A stretch of 64,000 nt of DNA from Corbicula japonica (GCA_038501625.1 JAZAYU010001073.1:29420-93419), one strand, 5' to 3'; counted from the first letter of the stretch, positions 34,414-46,467 are shown. Numbers and translations: made by a program. The notes: a model not told the origin generated them from the sequence alone.

Positions 34414-34649
34414 CTGAAAATAAATGTTGTATTTAAAGTCATAACAAATAACCCAAATCAAGTTCACTGTACTTTTTGTTACTCATTAAGTTGTACATAA
34501 ATTGATGTTGCAGGTTAACAGTTAACAGATTACACTGTTGTCATAATTCATTTTAAGGTAATTTTTTTTATAAATATCACACAAGAGGTTTTTTCTGATG
34601 TAGGCTTCATGCCATCTTCACTTCCTATAGGCTCATACACAATTTATCC

Positions 34650-35165
34650 CATTTAACCTTTTCCTCCATGTATACGCCTTTATGGCATGGGTGATCAGTG
34701 TAAATGTAGATCTAGATCAGCCGACACATCCATACTACCTGATTAGGATCTAAACTGTGAGCCTTTTTATTCAATAGGTTATTTCTGACCACAATGTGAC
34801 CAGTGCAGATCCAGATCAAATCTGCCATCTGATCTGGATCTCTACACTGGTTGCAAAGTCATGAAAATGTGTATATATGTAGTAAAGGGTTAATTATTAC
34901 AAAACACACCTGCATTTTTATACTTCATTCGATGGATACACCTTTTAACACATGAGCAACTATTGTAGATCTAGGTGCTGACACATCTCCTTCCAGTTAA
35001 AAAGAGCTTTAAATGTATCTAATGAACAGAATAGAAACAGATCAGACCACAAAATGTCTGATGTGCAAGCTGGTCTGGAGCTACATTTGTGCTATCTCTA
35101 TCTGATGTGGATTTACACTGGTTGCCCTTGTGGTAAAATGGCGTGTAAATGGAGTAAAGGGTCAA
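34650..35165. repeat. Dispersed GATC-rich repeat R4, two or more copies
   Basis: Two ~250-bp copies carry GATCTGGATCT/TAGATCTAGATCAG motifs, a CACTGGTTGC end and a TGTA(A/T)ATGGAGTAAAGGGT-like end. Internal self-complementarity around CAGATCCAGATC suggests a MITE. A third copy lies at 57,690-57,870. Confidence 0.55.
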
Positions 35166-35325
35166 GTTATTAACCATGAAAGTGGAAACAGCATTGGATT
35201 TTTGAGACACATTCATATGAGATTACCCTATGTAATAAACGAATAAGCAACCACAAGAACCCATCGTGTTAGTTCAAGGTGGCCCACAGATGAATATTAT
35301 TATATATAATGTAAATAATCAAGTG

Positions 35326-35432
35326 AATTCAAGTTGACCTTGTTATTGGGTCAAGGGTAGTCATATATGCCTGAGGCAGAAGGCCGAGGGTAAATATGAC
35401 AGCCCGTGGCCCAATAACATGGTCAAATTCAT
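35326..35432. repeat. Inverted-repeat (hairpin) element
   Basis: TTGACCTTGTTATTGGGTCA at the left pairs with TGGCCCAATAACATGGTCAA at the right; inner arms (GTAGTCATATA / TAAATATGACAGC) also pair. The ~20-bp loop includes GAGGCAGAAGGCCGAGGG. Probably a small foldback repeat. Confidence 0.6.
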
Positions 35433-35641
35433 ATGAAGACTAAACTGGGCCAATACAGGTGTTCTGGACCAATATGAGAATTTCTGGGCCATGATAAAAT
35501 ACTTAAGTATTGATGTGGTGTACCATGTAGTGTCTGCCAGGAAAATGGCATGTTCAGGTCAGGTGATGACATGCCTCGAGATTTTGCTACACTGCAGACA
35601 TGTAAAAAAAGGGGCAAAGTATGCAATGCCTGTACTGTATA

Positions 35642-35850
35642 TTAATACAGGGCTCTCACTAGAGAGAGACTTGAAGGAAGTAGTCTCATCAAAAGTGACC
35701 AGACTTCTCTCTTCGTTGAGATTTGTGAGAAGTCATTTTGTATTTAAGATATAGGGAAAGAAAGCTGTTGACTGTAAACTTCTCCATAATGCAGTAAATT
35801 ATGACAAAACTTCTCCCTGATTTGCAAGTCTGGTGAGAGCCCTGTTAATA
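35642..35850. mobile_element. 197-bp MITE with CAGGGCTCTCAC ends
   Basis: The element at 35,648-35,844 starts CAGGGCTCTCACTAG and ends CTGGTGAGAGCCCTG (14 of 15 pair). It is flanked by TTAATA at 35,642-35,647 and 35,845-35,850. There is no coding. The CAGGG start recalls hAT elements, but hAT duplications are 8 bp, so the superfamily is not assigned. Confidence 0.7.
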
Positions 35851-35859
35851 GTCAATTAA

Positions 35860-38750
35860 TAAAATTTAATATACCATTAGCCTTCTTCCTCTCCTCTTCC
35901 AATTTCATGCTTTTTGTCCAGAGATGGCACATTTCTTTCATTTGATTTTATCACTGAAATTATTACAAACACAAAATTGCAAGGGTGCAAGTTAGGAATT
36001 CTGAAAAACCTGAAATCCTGAAAATTTATTTAGGGAAAATGAAGAAAATCAATCATTTTTAGACACACAAAAACCTGATTTTCAGGCAAACGCACCCATG
36101 AAATTATAACAATTATTTTGATCTTTGCTCAAATTACAAAATTTGAAATATTCTTTATAATAACTTATTTTATTTTTTAAGTGAGTGATCATAACAATTA
36201 GTTTACTCTCATTTTGTACTTTGCTAGTCTGAGGTGTGAGGTGTATCTACAAAAAGTCACGCACAATCTTTTGGACTGTGAAAAATGTTTTTCCTTTAGT
36301 TGCTGTGAAAAAGAGTGCTGTCATTTGTTTTGTAGTTAATATGCCTGTTCCAACAGCCATTCAAGAAAATTTCATTAAGTTATATTGATTAACTGTTGAT
36401 TAACTGGATTAAGTATCCGTATTGTTTCATCACTGCCAGAGAAGTTATTATGTGTTTCCTTCTTTTGAAAAAAAACAACATGGATCCATCATCCAGGCAT
36501 GTCACTTTAAAATTACCCAGAAAGTATCAGACTGCAAAAAGTCAAAAATGTGTTGACTGCTCTTATAAACTGGTCAAATTGGGTTGTCACTAAAATTCTA
36601 AAAGTGGGTTCCTTTCCAAATAACTACCGGTAATTTGTTTTACATTGCTAATCAGAATTCAAGTCTGGGTAAAAATCATAGAATGAAATAGACATAATAT
36701 TAATGTCTGAAGTAGTTTTGGTTTATTTTACCTTAAAACAATTTGTATTGGAAAGCTTATGAATACTTGTTACATCAAAATAATTTAACTGAAACACTGT
36801 GTAAACCTAGGTTCACTTCAATACTTAATACTGGTGTAACATCAAAAGGGAGATAATATACATATTCATTTTTATAATTTGGCACATGTTAAGAGCAGGA
36901 ATCTAGAACTACCTAGTTCAACATTCCTGTTTAGAGGGAACAAAATTTATATCTTTGGTTTTCATTTCATAATTTATTGTTACTTTGTTAGGCAATTCTA
37001 CTATTAACAAGACTTAGTTTAACACTATGAAACTAATTTGAGTTATTTATCAAATTACAGGAACCTGAATTTCCATCAGAAAATATCCAGATAGGAAAAA
37101 ATATTTCCCAATGCAACGGATTTGTACCCCACGCACTAACATGTTACAAGAATTTACCAGTTGCAATGTTGACAGCGTTATCGCAGTTCAAGCATTACCA
37201 AGAAACTAAAATATACGTTTTACAATAATTACATCTTCTTAACTGTCATTCTGGATTTAACTCAAACATTATTTTCTACCTTCACTTTTGTTGTCCACTT
37301 CATTGCATGATGTCAAACAGTTCTCTACCTCTTCAAATGGGGTATTATGTCAAATTTGGTTGATACAGGTCTGACCAGAACCAAAGATCATCTAAACCTG
37401 TTTATGAATTTCACCTGAAATGAATTTAAGGGATACTATTAAATAAATATTGTGAAGTTCCCATTTCTGTATAAACTTGGTGAATCCCTGAGGTGCTACT
37501 CTTTTTCTTCTTATGGTTTTCCCTGGGTTATTAATTTTGAGAATATCTGTTCTGATAAAATGACCTGTGAGACATATGAAATGGAGTGTAAGACAAAATT
37601 GAAAGTAGGAAAAACTTCTGATAGCGGATTTCATAAGGTCTACGTATAATGCGCAATTATTGAAAACATTAGATTTTCATTTCTTTGAAATTCTATACTT
37701 CAGAAAATCCCGTGTCAACTATGTAGCTGGTAACGGTTTGGGAATGGGTTATATCGGAAAATGTCATTCATTTCAGATCTGGATATTTTCTGATGGAAAT
37801 TCAGGTTCTTGTGATCAAATGCATAAAATGCATTTATTAATATATCTGATAATCAATTCTTGTATGAATTTTAACTTACTTTAAGCATAATTTTCAACAG
37901 ATCTAAATGTATTAAAAAAATAAATCATTGTGAATCAGATGCTTAATGTTTTACTTTCAACTTCAAGCATTCAAATGGGAATTAAATTCTTACACGAGTG
38001 ACGATATTTAACCAAGTAATTCGTTAATCGTTCAAAATCCGACTTCTTTCAATGCAATACATTGAAATTATTTGATTACTTACATCTCTACAAGGTTCCA
38101 CAATAAATATCCACAATGATTAGGGCCCTAAATTAAAAAAGTTTCGGTTAGTCCTACGGTCGATTTTGAGACTCCTACTTTCATTTTGGAGAGTGCATTA
38201 ATTAAATGACGTAACGTTCAATAAAACCCAAAGAGCCAAAATCACGTTTACTGCGGTGTAGTTAGTCTTTCGAATCTAAAATTTCAAGTTTTACAATGAT
38301 TTTGTAACGTACCATTCGAAAACCACCAAATCAACCTCCAGTTCCATATGAATAATTCTATTTACAGAGAGAACTGCTATTGTCAATATACATTCAAATG
38401 TAACTTGGGTGTTATAAAAGCATTGCATCACGAAAATAACTCGATAAATACTCACTGTTCAGTTGATTACGATGGATTTTTCGTCTTTACCGAACGTTGT
38501 CGAATCCAATATGGCGTTTAGCCATCAGGTATTCATGCGCGTTCATGACTCAAAATCCACGAGTTAAATATCTTCAAATATTGATTGATTCCATATTTTT
38601 TAATATAAATTTTATCGTTTTCACAGAATTACAAAATTGAACGCTTTGTAGCATTGACTGACTTTGAAACTAAGAACTATATTCTAGGGAAGCAAGCATA
38701 TACTTATGGTAGCAAGCAAGTACTGTCGTTACTACATTGAAATAAAGAAG
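35860..38750. other. Intergenic, no confident gene
   Basis: AT-rich. Two weak coding hints are discussed under rejected observations: a ~50-codon open stretch after an acceptor near 37,071 and a short ATG-led exon near 38,482. Nothing else recognised. Confidence 0.3.
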
Positions 38751-38754
38751 GAGT

Positions 38755-39200
38755 TAGGGCGGTGCATAGAATCACCGAAAAAGACCGAAAAACCGAAAAA
38801 GACCGAATAAGACCGAAAAAGACCGAATAAGACCAAAAAAGGGACCGAAAACCAATTTTTAATCAAATTAAATGTATAATTTATGTATAAATGTAAATCA
38901 TAATTGTTAAACTGAAATATTTATTAAAGATTTTATGAAAATTAGACCGAATAAGGCCAAATCAGGGACCGAAAACAATATAGGTCGACCGAAAACCACT
39001 TCTGAATGTATCATTAAGTAATAAATTACAAATTTAATCAATTAAATTCATGATTTTAAAGGATCTTATGAAAATAAATGATGAAATATCGATCATTAAG
39101 ACCAAATAAGACCAAAGGATGGACCGAAAACAACTCGTTTATCAAAAGGCAATGACCAGAACAGGGACCGAAAACCACTATATGTTGACCGAAAAGCAAT
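38755..39200 (+). repeat. GACCGAAAAA microsatellite and diverged ~170-bp repeats
   Basis: Starts with about ten imperfect copies of GACCGAAAAA/GACCGAATAA, then three diverged segments each introduced by GGGACCGAAAACCA or GGACCGAAAAC and followed by AT-rich sequence. It directly abuts the 3' end of the hAT-type ORF and may be part of that element. Confidence 0.6.
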
Positions 39201-39202
39201 TC

Positions 39203-40210
39203 TTAAACAAAACTCAGTGTTAAATTAATAACCGTGAAGTACTTAGCGTTTTGGCATCGTTGGGTAATCGTGCTAGCAATTTGTTTACCACAGAGTGAGA
39301 TAAATTCGTTCTGTATTTCTGGGCTCGTATACTGGGCATGTTTTGGTGCTGATGTCATGTGTTCCTTCAGAGAGGCGTCAGCTTTTGCACGGTAGTTGAG
39401 TAGAGCTGTAATGTTGCTGCGGCTTTTAATTTTACCGCGTAAGGCTATATTTTGTTGCCCACAAAGAATAATGGCCTCAATGATGGCTGCTAACGCCTCC
39501 CTGTTCTTTTGGACTTTCTGCCGGTAGGCCGTTGATCCGAACTCGACCACATTCTGCTCTTCCTTCCTGCAGATGCGTACAAAGTGGTCGGCTCTTGTGA
39601 TGGAATCCATGTGTTCTTCTGATCGTGTGTGCCCATCAACGACTTTCTTTGCGTTGCTCCAGTCAATCAACGGACGAGCAACAAGCACATTTTCAGTTGC
39701 ATTAAAGGCAAAACATGGAGCACAAAATACACCATCGAGTAAAGGGCTGTACCTTAAGTAGGGACGCTTTTCTTGCTCAAATACAAAGTCCGGTACTCGT
39801 CTACTTGCTGCCTTTTTTCCGAATTCTCTGAGAGGTGCAACCCAACCCTTATGTGGCTCGAACCGTGTGGTAAGGACAGCATATTTTTTAGAATCTGGCA
39901 TTCTTAGTCGGCATTTGGTATCAAGACTTCCGATATCCAGGAATCGTGCTCCAAGGGAGCTTGTAACGGTTCTAGAGGGTTCAGAAGAAGAAGCAGAAAA
40001 AGATACAGAAGAGGAAGAAGGGGGAGAAGGAGACGCGACATTGGTGTCTGATCTGCTGATCACAAGAGGGTCACATGCCAGGTCTTGTGAATTCTGCTTT
40101 GTTTCTTCCTGGCCAGATTCATTATTGGCTTGAATGGGGTCCTGTTTAAGCAACTTAAACAGGGTCGCTTGTCCTGGAATTTGGCGGATGTTTCTTTTCA
40201 TTTTGACCAC
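39203..40210 (-). CDS. hAT-type transposase N-terminal half (TTF zinc finger, DUF4371-like start)
   Basis: An uninterrupted 335-codon frame. Residues ~58-86 are a Ser/Pro linker. Residues ~145-200 form a TTF-type zinc finger: KRPYLRYSPLLDGVFCAPCF with Cys163/Cys166, then W184 and His194/His200 in GHTRSEEH. Residues ~225-325 (REALAAIIEAIILCGQQNIA onward, ending S-T-I-T-Q-R-C-Q-N-A-K-Y-F) match the start of the DUF4371 region of hAT-like, ZMYM-type proteins. The catalytic and dimerisation parts that should follow are missing. The frame ends in a short unrelated tail, so this is a truncated copy or a first exon without visible continuation. The degenerate N-terminal Q-A-T-L-F-K-L-L recalls the PCNA-binding motif of many such proteins. 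A host-adapted N-terminal gene is possible but unproven. Confidence 0.7.
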   Translation of the reverse strand: MVKMKRNIRQIPGQATLFKLLKQDPIQANNESGQEETKQNSQDLACDPLVISRSDTNVASPSPPSSSSVSFSASSSEPSRTVTSSLGARFLDIGSLDTKCRLRMPDSKKYAVLTTRFEPHKGWVAPLREFGKKAASRRVPDFVFEQEKRPYLRYSPLLDGVFCAPCFAFNATENVLVARPLIDWSNAKKVVDGHTRSEEHMDSITRADHFVRICRKEEQNVVEFGSTAYRQKVQKNREALAAIIEAIILCGQQNIALRGKIKSRSNITALLNYRAKADASLKEHMTSAPKHAQYTSPEIQNEFISLCGKQIASTITQRCQNAKYFTVINLTLSFV

Positions 40211-41575
40211 TAACTAACAACACACCAAAATTAAATTGTGCCCTTAGTTGATGACTTAAATTTAGTTAAAGAAAATTGTAGATTTTAAGTCGTTTTAAAT
40301 TAGAGATTTTCCAAAGGAATTGATCTTGAATGGATTGATTTAATTCTTTATTAATTAAAAAAGTCTTAATAATATTTTTCTTATGAGTCTAGTTTAAGTA
40401 ACGAGATTCCTATTCCATGTAGATTAATCAATGATGAGCTTTACATTTATCTCTGAGCAACAAGTTTGTAAATGCTTCGAGTTTAAGAAAAACTGACATT
40501 CCTATTGCACACAGATTACAATGATAACTAGAAACGTCACACGATCGAGAGTGACGCAATCAGAGTTTACACTCATTACATTGTACAAGTAACTACGTCA
40601 TATAAACAAAACCGTATGACGCAACGAATATTATATTGTAAGCATAGACATCATTCTATAAATAGCGGTCACTACGTCATCAAGCTAACTTCGTCAATGT
40701 GTGACCGGTGTGTACACAATGGCATAGACATAGTAAAGATAGTTATTCTTATATCTATGATTGTAAGCAAAAAGGGATAAGTTATTTAGATCTATAGCGA
40801 TAAAATCGTTAAAACTTTGATTTTCTCTTTTTTTACCTTCGGATTTTTTTTATACGCAAGTGCGTATTGTGCGTAATGGGCGCTACGCCCTTGATCCGGG
40901 GAGAAAACAGTTTTATATATCCAATAATTACGGTACTTGTTTATTCAATGAGCAGCGGTCTAGCGTGGCCTCTTCATTGTTGATTTTTAGACTTTATACA
41001 CAAGTCATTATATTTTTTGGATATTGCGTTGCGTTATGAAAATGAGACTTAGTTGTAATTTAGTAGTCATCTCGCAAAGTAAATATTGTTTATTTTCTAG
41101 CGTTTACCAGAAATGTTACTGGGTTTTCACTTCGCTTGTATAGATGTCTTTGTCAATAAATAAACTAAATCCGAAGTGGACACCATTTGAGCTTTTTCAA
41201 TTAAATGTTTGCATCTTTTAAAAATATAATATTGTTTTATATCTGAAAGTTATATTATTTCTATCTGACTCTATCTGACTCTCTCATTTGACTCTCAGAG
41301 GAGGCTGTGTCCTTTGTATGTTTTTATTTTCGCCTAACTTTGAGCCTGAATTCAATTGAAATCGCATGACTGTTACTCTCGTTTTGTCATATATTAACTT
41401 GAAATATTAAGGATGATAAACAAAGCAGCAACAACAATTAATAGAAGCAAGATCTGGTTTTCAACGACGACTATAAATTATAGACGCAATTTGTTTTAGT
41501 AAAAAAACTAAATCCAATTCCAAGAAAGCTATTTCATATCAGTAAACGTATTACTTTTGTCAATGTAATATGTAA
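40211..41575. other. Intergenic, no gene recognised
   Basis: AT-rich upstream region of the hAT-type ORF. A short hairpin GGGCGCTACGCCC lies at about 40,878 next to TACGCAAGTGCGTA. No terminal inverted repeat matching the 39 kb end was found by eye. Confidence 0.3.
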
Positions 41576-41599
41576 AAAATGAAATATTCCTATCAGGAA

Positions 41600-41822
41600 T
41601 CGCCGAACTCGCAGCCTCCCCACGCAGCGAAAAAGAAGAGAGAAAAAAATGCATGTTGTTATAAGTATGCCAATTCAAATAAGATGCTACAAACAATTAA
41701 CGAAAAATGGGAACCCGACGGGTTACCGCCTTGGAACGGTCAGTGGCAAAAACAAATTGCCAGGTTCTCATATAAACACACAAATAAAGTTGTCTTGATG
41801 AAAACACTCCAACCCTCCCATG
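41600..41822 (-). repeat. Repeat R2, inverted copy left of the reverse transcriptase remnant
   Basis: Reverse complement of the R2 tail: GGTTACCGCCTTGGAACGGT, CAGTGGCAAAAACAAATTGC and CCAGGTTCTCATAT. Together with the direct copy at 42,752-43,020 it brackets the remnant as inverted repeats. The 90-codon open frame over it is not a gene. Confidence 0.6.
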
Positions 41823-41859
41823 TTTTCTCTTTCTACCGAACATCAAGCTGATATTATTA

Positions 41860-42470
41860 CAGCTTTAAACAACACCTCCAGTTACCATGATGATTTATTA
41901 AATGTAGACAATAACATTTTCCATCACTGGTTAATAATATTTATCCTCAAGACCTACAGCTTAATAAAGCGAACACTTCAGAAAAGCAAGCAAACTTTCT
42001 TGATCTAAATCTGTCCATTGAAAATGGTTCCGTCACTAATTAAATATATTATAAAAGAGATGAATTTAATTTAAATACAGTTAATTTCCCGTTTTTAGGC
42101 GGCGATGTTCCTCGTGCAACATCTTACGTTTATATCTCAAGAACTTGCAACGATGTTAATGATTTCAATGAACGTAATTTTCGATTACAGAAAAAAAAGT
42201 AAAACAATGTTATCGATATCACAAATTAAGCAAAACCTTTTGCACGTTTTATCGCTGATATCCAGATCGAATTCAAAAATACAGGTGCAGTTAAAACTAT
42301 CTAATGCAACAATTTAAGATATTTCACAGCCAGAATTTTATGGAGATTTAATTTATTAACTTGAGAAAAGGCAAGGTAATTTCTCCCGGTTTTTCGTCAA
42401 AACAATATGTAAATTTAAAAAGGAAGATTTCCAACAAAATATTTTACAGCGTTCTGCAAGCCTGGTGATA
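41860..42470 (+). pseudogene. Decayed Penelope-like (endonuclease-less?) reverse transcriptase C-terminus
   Basis: Pieces in two or more frames give a recognisable reverse transcriptase C-terminal region: L-Q-L-N-K-A-N-T-S-E, N-F-L-D-L-N-L-S-I-E-N-G, V-N-F-P-F-L-G-G-D-V-P-R-A-T-S-Y, C-N-D-V-N-D-F-N-E-R-N, Y-R-Y-H-K-L and R-S-A-S-L-V-I-N-P. The order FLDL...NG...DVP...SY...DFNERN matches the thumb and tail of Penelope-like RTs and of a family common in bivalve genomes. Stops and frameshifts show it is dead. The catalytic YxDD region is not included. Class is tentative. Confidence 0.55.
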
Positions 42471-42751
42471 AATCCATCTAAATTTTATCACTATGCATAC
42501 CTCTATCGTCGCACGACGGTGGCAGAAGGTTTATGTGAAAATCTTTTCTTAAAAGAACCTAGAAGCTCGATTTGTTTCTTTTATCCGTGTCATCGTGTTC
42601 TTGCTGATTTTACTGCAAGAGCTCTGGTCTCGGTAAGATCATTGAGTACCCGCCCCGTTGGCTTTTTGATGCTATTAGCTTCTTATGTTTTATATGTTTA
42701 AGTGCTTTTGCGTGCAACATTGTTGAGCTGATAGATGGGTTGGAGTTATTT

Positions 42752-43020
42752 CACAAAGACAACTTGTACTTGTGTGTTGATATGAGAACCTGTTGGGGTG
42801 TGAGGTTGGTGCACCCTAGAACCTTGCTTTAACCCCCAATTGCGATTTGATTTGCCACTGATCGTTTCAAGGCGGTAAATCCTCGGGCTCTCATTTTTGT
42901 AAATTGTGGTGACTTTTTGAAACTGGTCTGGTCATTTCATAAACCATGCTTTCTCTCTCTCTTTTTCTTCTTCTTGACTGTGTGGGGAGGCTGTTTTTTT
43001 TTTCTAAATGTGGCAATTCT
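42752..43020 (+). repeat. Repeat R2 downstream of the reverse transcriptase remnant
   Basis: CACAAAGACAACTTGTACTT, GAGAACCTGTTGGGG, GGTGCACCCTAGAACCTTG and TTTGCCACTGATCG match 24,562-24,785 and 55,990-56,290. The stretch upstream (42,440-42,750) also matches 55,690-55,990, so the two loci share the element's 3' end. Confidence 0.65.
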
Positions 43021-43199
43021 TGATATGCATATTTCACCTTTTGACAATGTAGCACGAGCATGCAAAACTATACACACATATAGAACATAAGAAGCTTATA
43101 GCATGTTCGAGGAAAAAGTTTTTTTTTATGGCACAAGGTGAAGTTATACTTTCCATTTTAACGGTTTGATATTTGTATCAATTGTTCAAATATATGAAA

Positions 43200-43345
43200 A
43201 AGGAACTTTGAAAGCCATCGAACACGACAAATATGAAAATATTGCAGGCTCGGTTTGATTAAGCCTGTTCATGGACATTAATGGAAATTCATATTACTGC
43301 TCATGCCGCCTAGCCCCGGGTTGAGCGCACCTCAATATTAACACC
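43200..43345 (-). repeat. Dispersed repeat R1, minus copy
   Basis: CGAACACGACAAATATGAAA, GCAGGCTCGGTTTGATTAAG and CCGCCTAGCCCCGGGTTGAG match the reverse complement of the full 6,610-6,835 copy, including the GGCTAGGCGGC part, so this copy is nearly complete. Confidence 0.6.
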
Positions 43346-43839
43346 ATTGAACAGTACAATTTTGACCGTCCCAAAAGATGGTGTGCATATGGCGGTGGAC
43401 ATGGAACCTTCAATGCGATATTTTCAGCTTAATACCATTCCATGTTCAGCGGCGTATGGTCCCCAGATAAAAGAATGGGTATTTAGAGTATTTTATCGTT
43501 GTAAGTAAATTTTCTCATTCCCGTCTTCAAAAGTGAAATATTTTTCTTGTTTAAATTTGATATCTGACATCCTCAAGAGCTGTGTTTAAATATTTTGGTT
43601 GTAACTGTTGCATTTATCATTTTTATTTATCTATTGTGTTGGTAGTGATAGTTGTCGTGGTGGTGGCTTTTAAAGTCAAATTATTAAATAAAATGTTCGG
43701 GTGCAATAATATTGTTAATATTAACAAAAAAATAGGTATATCCCTATTTTACTGTTTTATACTATTGCTCGCAACATTGTCGAAGACATCACCAGTTAAA
43801 AAAATGAAAACAAATTGATGAATATACTTCTAACTATTG

Positions 43840-43924
43840 TTAAATGATAAAAGTTCCTTATTGATCTTAATGATGAAAGTTCCTTATTGATCTTTTATTA
43901 AATGATGAAAGTTCCTTATTGATC
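43840..43924 (+). repeat. Three-copy minisatellite AATGATGAAAGTTCCTTATT
   Basis: The unit AATGAT(G/A)AAAGTTCC TTATTGATCT occurs three times in ~85 bp with short T-rich spacers. Confidence 0.75.
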
Positions 43925-44139
43925 TATTATTATTGTTTCAAGCATGCAAGCCACAATTAGACAGAAACAGTTCCGCTCGCAACCAATTTACATTAATAAT
44001 ATGCATACATTTGTGCAAAGTTTCATTTTACAGCATTTTTTGAGATTTTGATAATTTTCTTTTTATCGATGAATAGAATTGGGAGGAGTGTGGCAAGCCC
44101 TTAATGAATCGAGAACGACAGTAAGACAGAGTGCGGTTG

Positions 44140-44470
44140 TTATTTAATAACATAATCAAACTGATCCTGCAAAATTTTGATATTTGCCGTGATGAGTGGC
44201 CTGAAATGTTCATTTACTGTAAATAGCAGTAATGTTTGTGCCGTGAGACAGCTCTACAATGTCTCTTTGTGCAATCAGTCAGTGAAGTTATTTATTAGCA
44301 ACCTATAAGGCCAATGATCACGTTATATATGTTTGTAATGTGTAAAAAAAAAAGGGACTAGGCAGTGTGAGCAGTAATAAACGTTTCCATCATCACCTAT
44401 GAATTGGCTCAATTTAACCGATCCTGTTTTGATAGTCGCCGTGGTAAATGGCTCTTAAAAGTTAATGTTT
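44140..44470 (+). repeat. Two diverged R1-related copies
   Basis: AATCAAACTGATCCTGCAAA at ~44,155 and CTCAATTTAACCGATCCTG at ~44,409, each followed by a GCCGTG(A/G)T(G/A) segment, resemble the R1 core; GGGACTAGGCAGTGTGAGCA at ~44,355 matches the GGCTAGGCGGCGTGGGTAG part. More diverged than the other copies. Confidence 0.4.
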
Positions 44471-44974
44471 TATATTTATACAGTTTTCCTCAGTGCGCAA
44501 CAAATGCAATAACTCAATTCATCTTCTCCACTATAAAAGGTTATTGTTAAGGTTCGTTGTTGAGCATTCAAACTACAATTTATTCCAAAACATCAAAGTA
44601 CTAAAAGTACTGATGGGTGATTGTCATAATGTCCCATCATCTATAGATTGTGTGGAGTTTCCTATTGGAGGAGTGTGAAGGACCTTTCGGATGGCAGAGC
44701 AAAAGTATGCATGCTGGCTTCTGCTTTATCCAGTTTTTATCTACCACGGATATTCGGGCGGATGCTTATATCCAAGATTGAAGTCCTGTTGTGCCAGGAA
44801 AAATAAATAATAAGTCAACCTTTGATTTTAAACTTTTAATTGACAAAAATGAAATGAAACACATGGGTAAAAAAATAAAAAAAATACTAACTATGAAATT
44901 TAGTTGCTATTTGCACTATGATATGAAATAATATTTATTGACTAGAAGAAAATAATAGATATGCAAAAATAAAA

Positions 44975-45350
44975 ATAATATGACTATAAATCAATTTTAT
45001 AAAAATTAGTCAGAGCATTACATCAAGTCTAATTAAATTTAAAAGCTTTAAACGCTTTAAAAGTTCCGCCTAAAGTTTACACTTCAAAGCCGTCTTTTTG
45101 TTAGACTGTCATGCTAATGACCGACTGGCGTTTTGGAAACTAAAACTTGTTTGAAAACGTAGTGTGAAAAAGTTGCATCATGGTTAATGGATGATTTTAT
45201 TTTTTTTTCGTTCTTTTCGAATAATATGACTATAAAGCAATTTTATAAAAATGAGTCAGAGCACTGCATAAAATCTAATTAAATTTAAACGCTTTAAACG
45301 TTTTAAAGTTTCGCCTAAAGTTTACACTTCAGAGCCGTATTTTTGTTAAA
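44975..45350 (+). repeat. Direct duplication of ~130 bp
   Basis: AATAATATGACTATAAA at ~44,977 and ~45,220 starts two copies of ~130 bp, both including CTAATTAAATTTAAA and GCCTAAAGTTTACACTTC, about 243 bp apart. Confidence 0.65.
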
Positions 45351-45359
45351 CACCAACTT

Positions 45360-46465
45360 GACTATTTAAGCCACTAGATGGCGCTGGGGCAGGTTTTCAT
45401 GGTATTTTGACATGCTTCACATCTAAGGGCCCTTTTTTCAAATAGCACAATAACCAAGAAGTATTTCCCCTAAAACCTTTTTATATAACTTCTTTGCAAC
45501 ATTTCAAATGAAATATCAGAGAAAAGTTCATGACAAAATGCATTTTATTGTAATTTTTGAGAACAAAAATATGTTAACTGTCAAAATTTGAAAATCCCCG
45601 GGAGGAGTTTCTGGGGTCATTAACTCCAGATAGTAAACAAATACACCAGGCAGTGTAGCTTGAAATACTACTCTTGGTAACTGTTCGGCTATGGAAAGCT
45701 GATCAATAATACAGTTAAAATGTAAACCCACATACCTGTTGCAGATAATTTTTTATTCCAATATTTCCTTTAAAATGTTGCTTAGTGTTTATGAAACAAC
45801 TTTATCCATTTCATAGTGAATGACATGTGTGTAGATTGTTATTAAATTATGTCACTTTTCATCTCTATTTAGTATACTGTAAACATTATTATTTTTATTT
45901 TATCATGTTTATTTCTTACTGCTTTTAGCAGTCATTTGAACAATATATTTCATTAATATCCATGCTTATTTTATAATCAAATTTCCCGACAAATTCTGCA
46001 TGAATGAAATGCCACACCAAGTTTGAGATATCATCACACCATTATTATTCTTGCTTTTATCACTGTTAATGTCCAACTGGCCTACTAGATTGTGCAAAAC
46101 AATGGATCAAGGTTTTAAACGAATGTGAACTATACATGCTCCTAATTCTTGCTGAAAAGTGACATAGCTGTTGAAATTTCATTTAGTTTTTCTACATACA
46201 AATACAGGATTGGCTTGGTCATGGACTGGATTGAAAGATTTAATAGGGATCTTACATTTGAAAGAATTGTTAGAAGAAATTCAGAACTTAGAAAGTTTTA
46301 CAATGCATAGCCTGGTGAGTAAATGGTATCGTCTGCTCTGGTGTTTGTTTACTTCAGCTATATTTAGCACAGTACAGCACCGTCTACCGTCTCATAAACT
46401 CATTGAACCTACATATACTGTATACGTTATTCAAGGGATCTAATCCACTGGAGGTAAATTGGTCT
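45360..46465. other. Intergenic, no confident gene
   Basis: AT-rich. One exon-like stretch at ~46,209-46,314 has two competing frames and is treated as rejected. Confidence 0.3.
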
Positions 46466-46467
46466 TG

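Noticed and set aside
37071..37228. About 50 open codons after an acceptor-like CAAATTACAG on the + strand
   Set aside because: Composition is protein-like, but no partner exon or family was recognised, and a stretch of this length can occur by chance.
38482..38538. Short ATG-led exon with donor CATCAG|GTATTC
   Set aside because: Only 19 codons and no downstream exon on the + strand before the hAT region; could mark a promoter but cannot be supported.
41579..41851. 90-codon open frame
   Set aside because: Lies within an inverted copy of repeat R2; the same sequence elsewhere is not open.
46190..46320. Exon-like stretch between AATACAG and CCTG|GTGAGT
   Set aside because: Two frames look equally coding-like, one ends in a stop just before the donor, and no neighbour exon was found.
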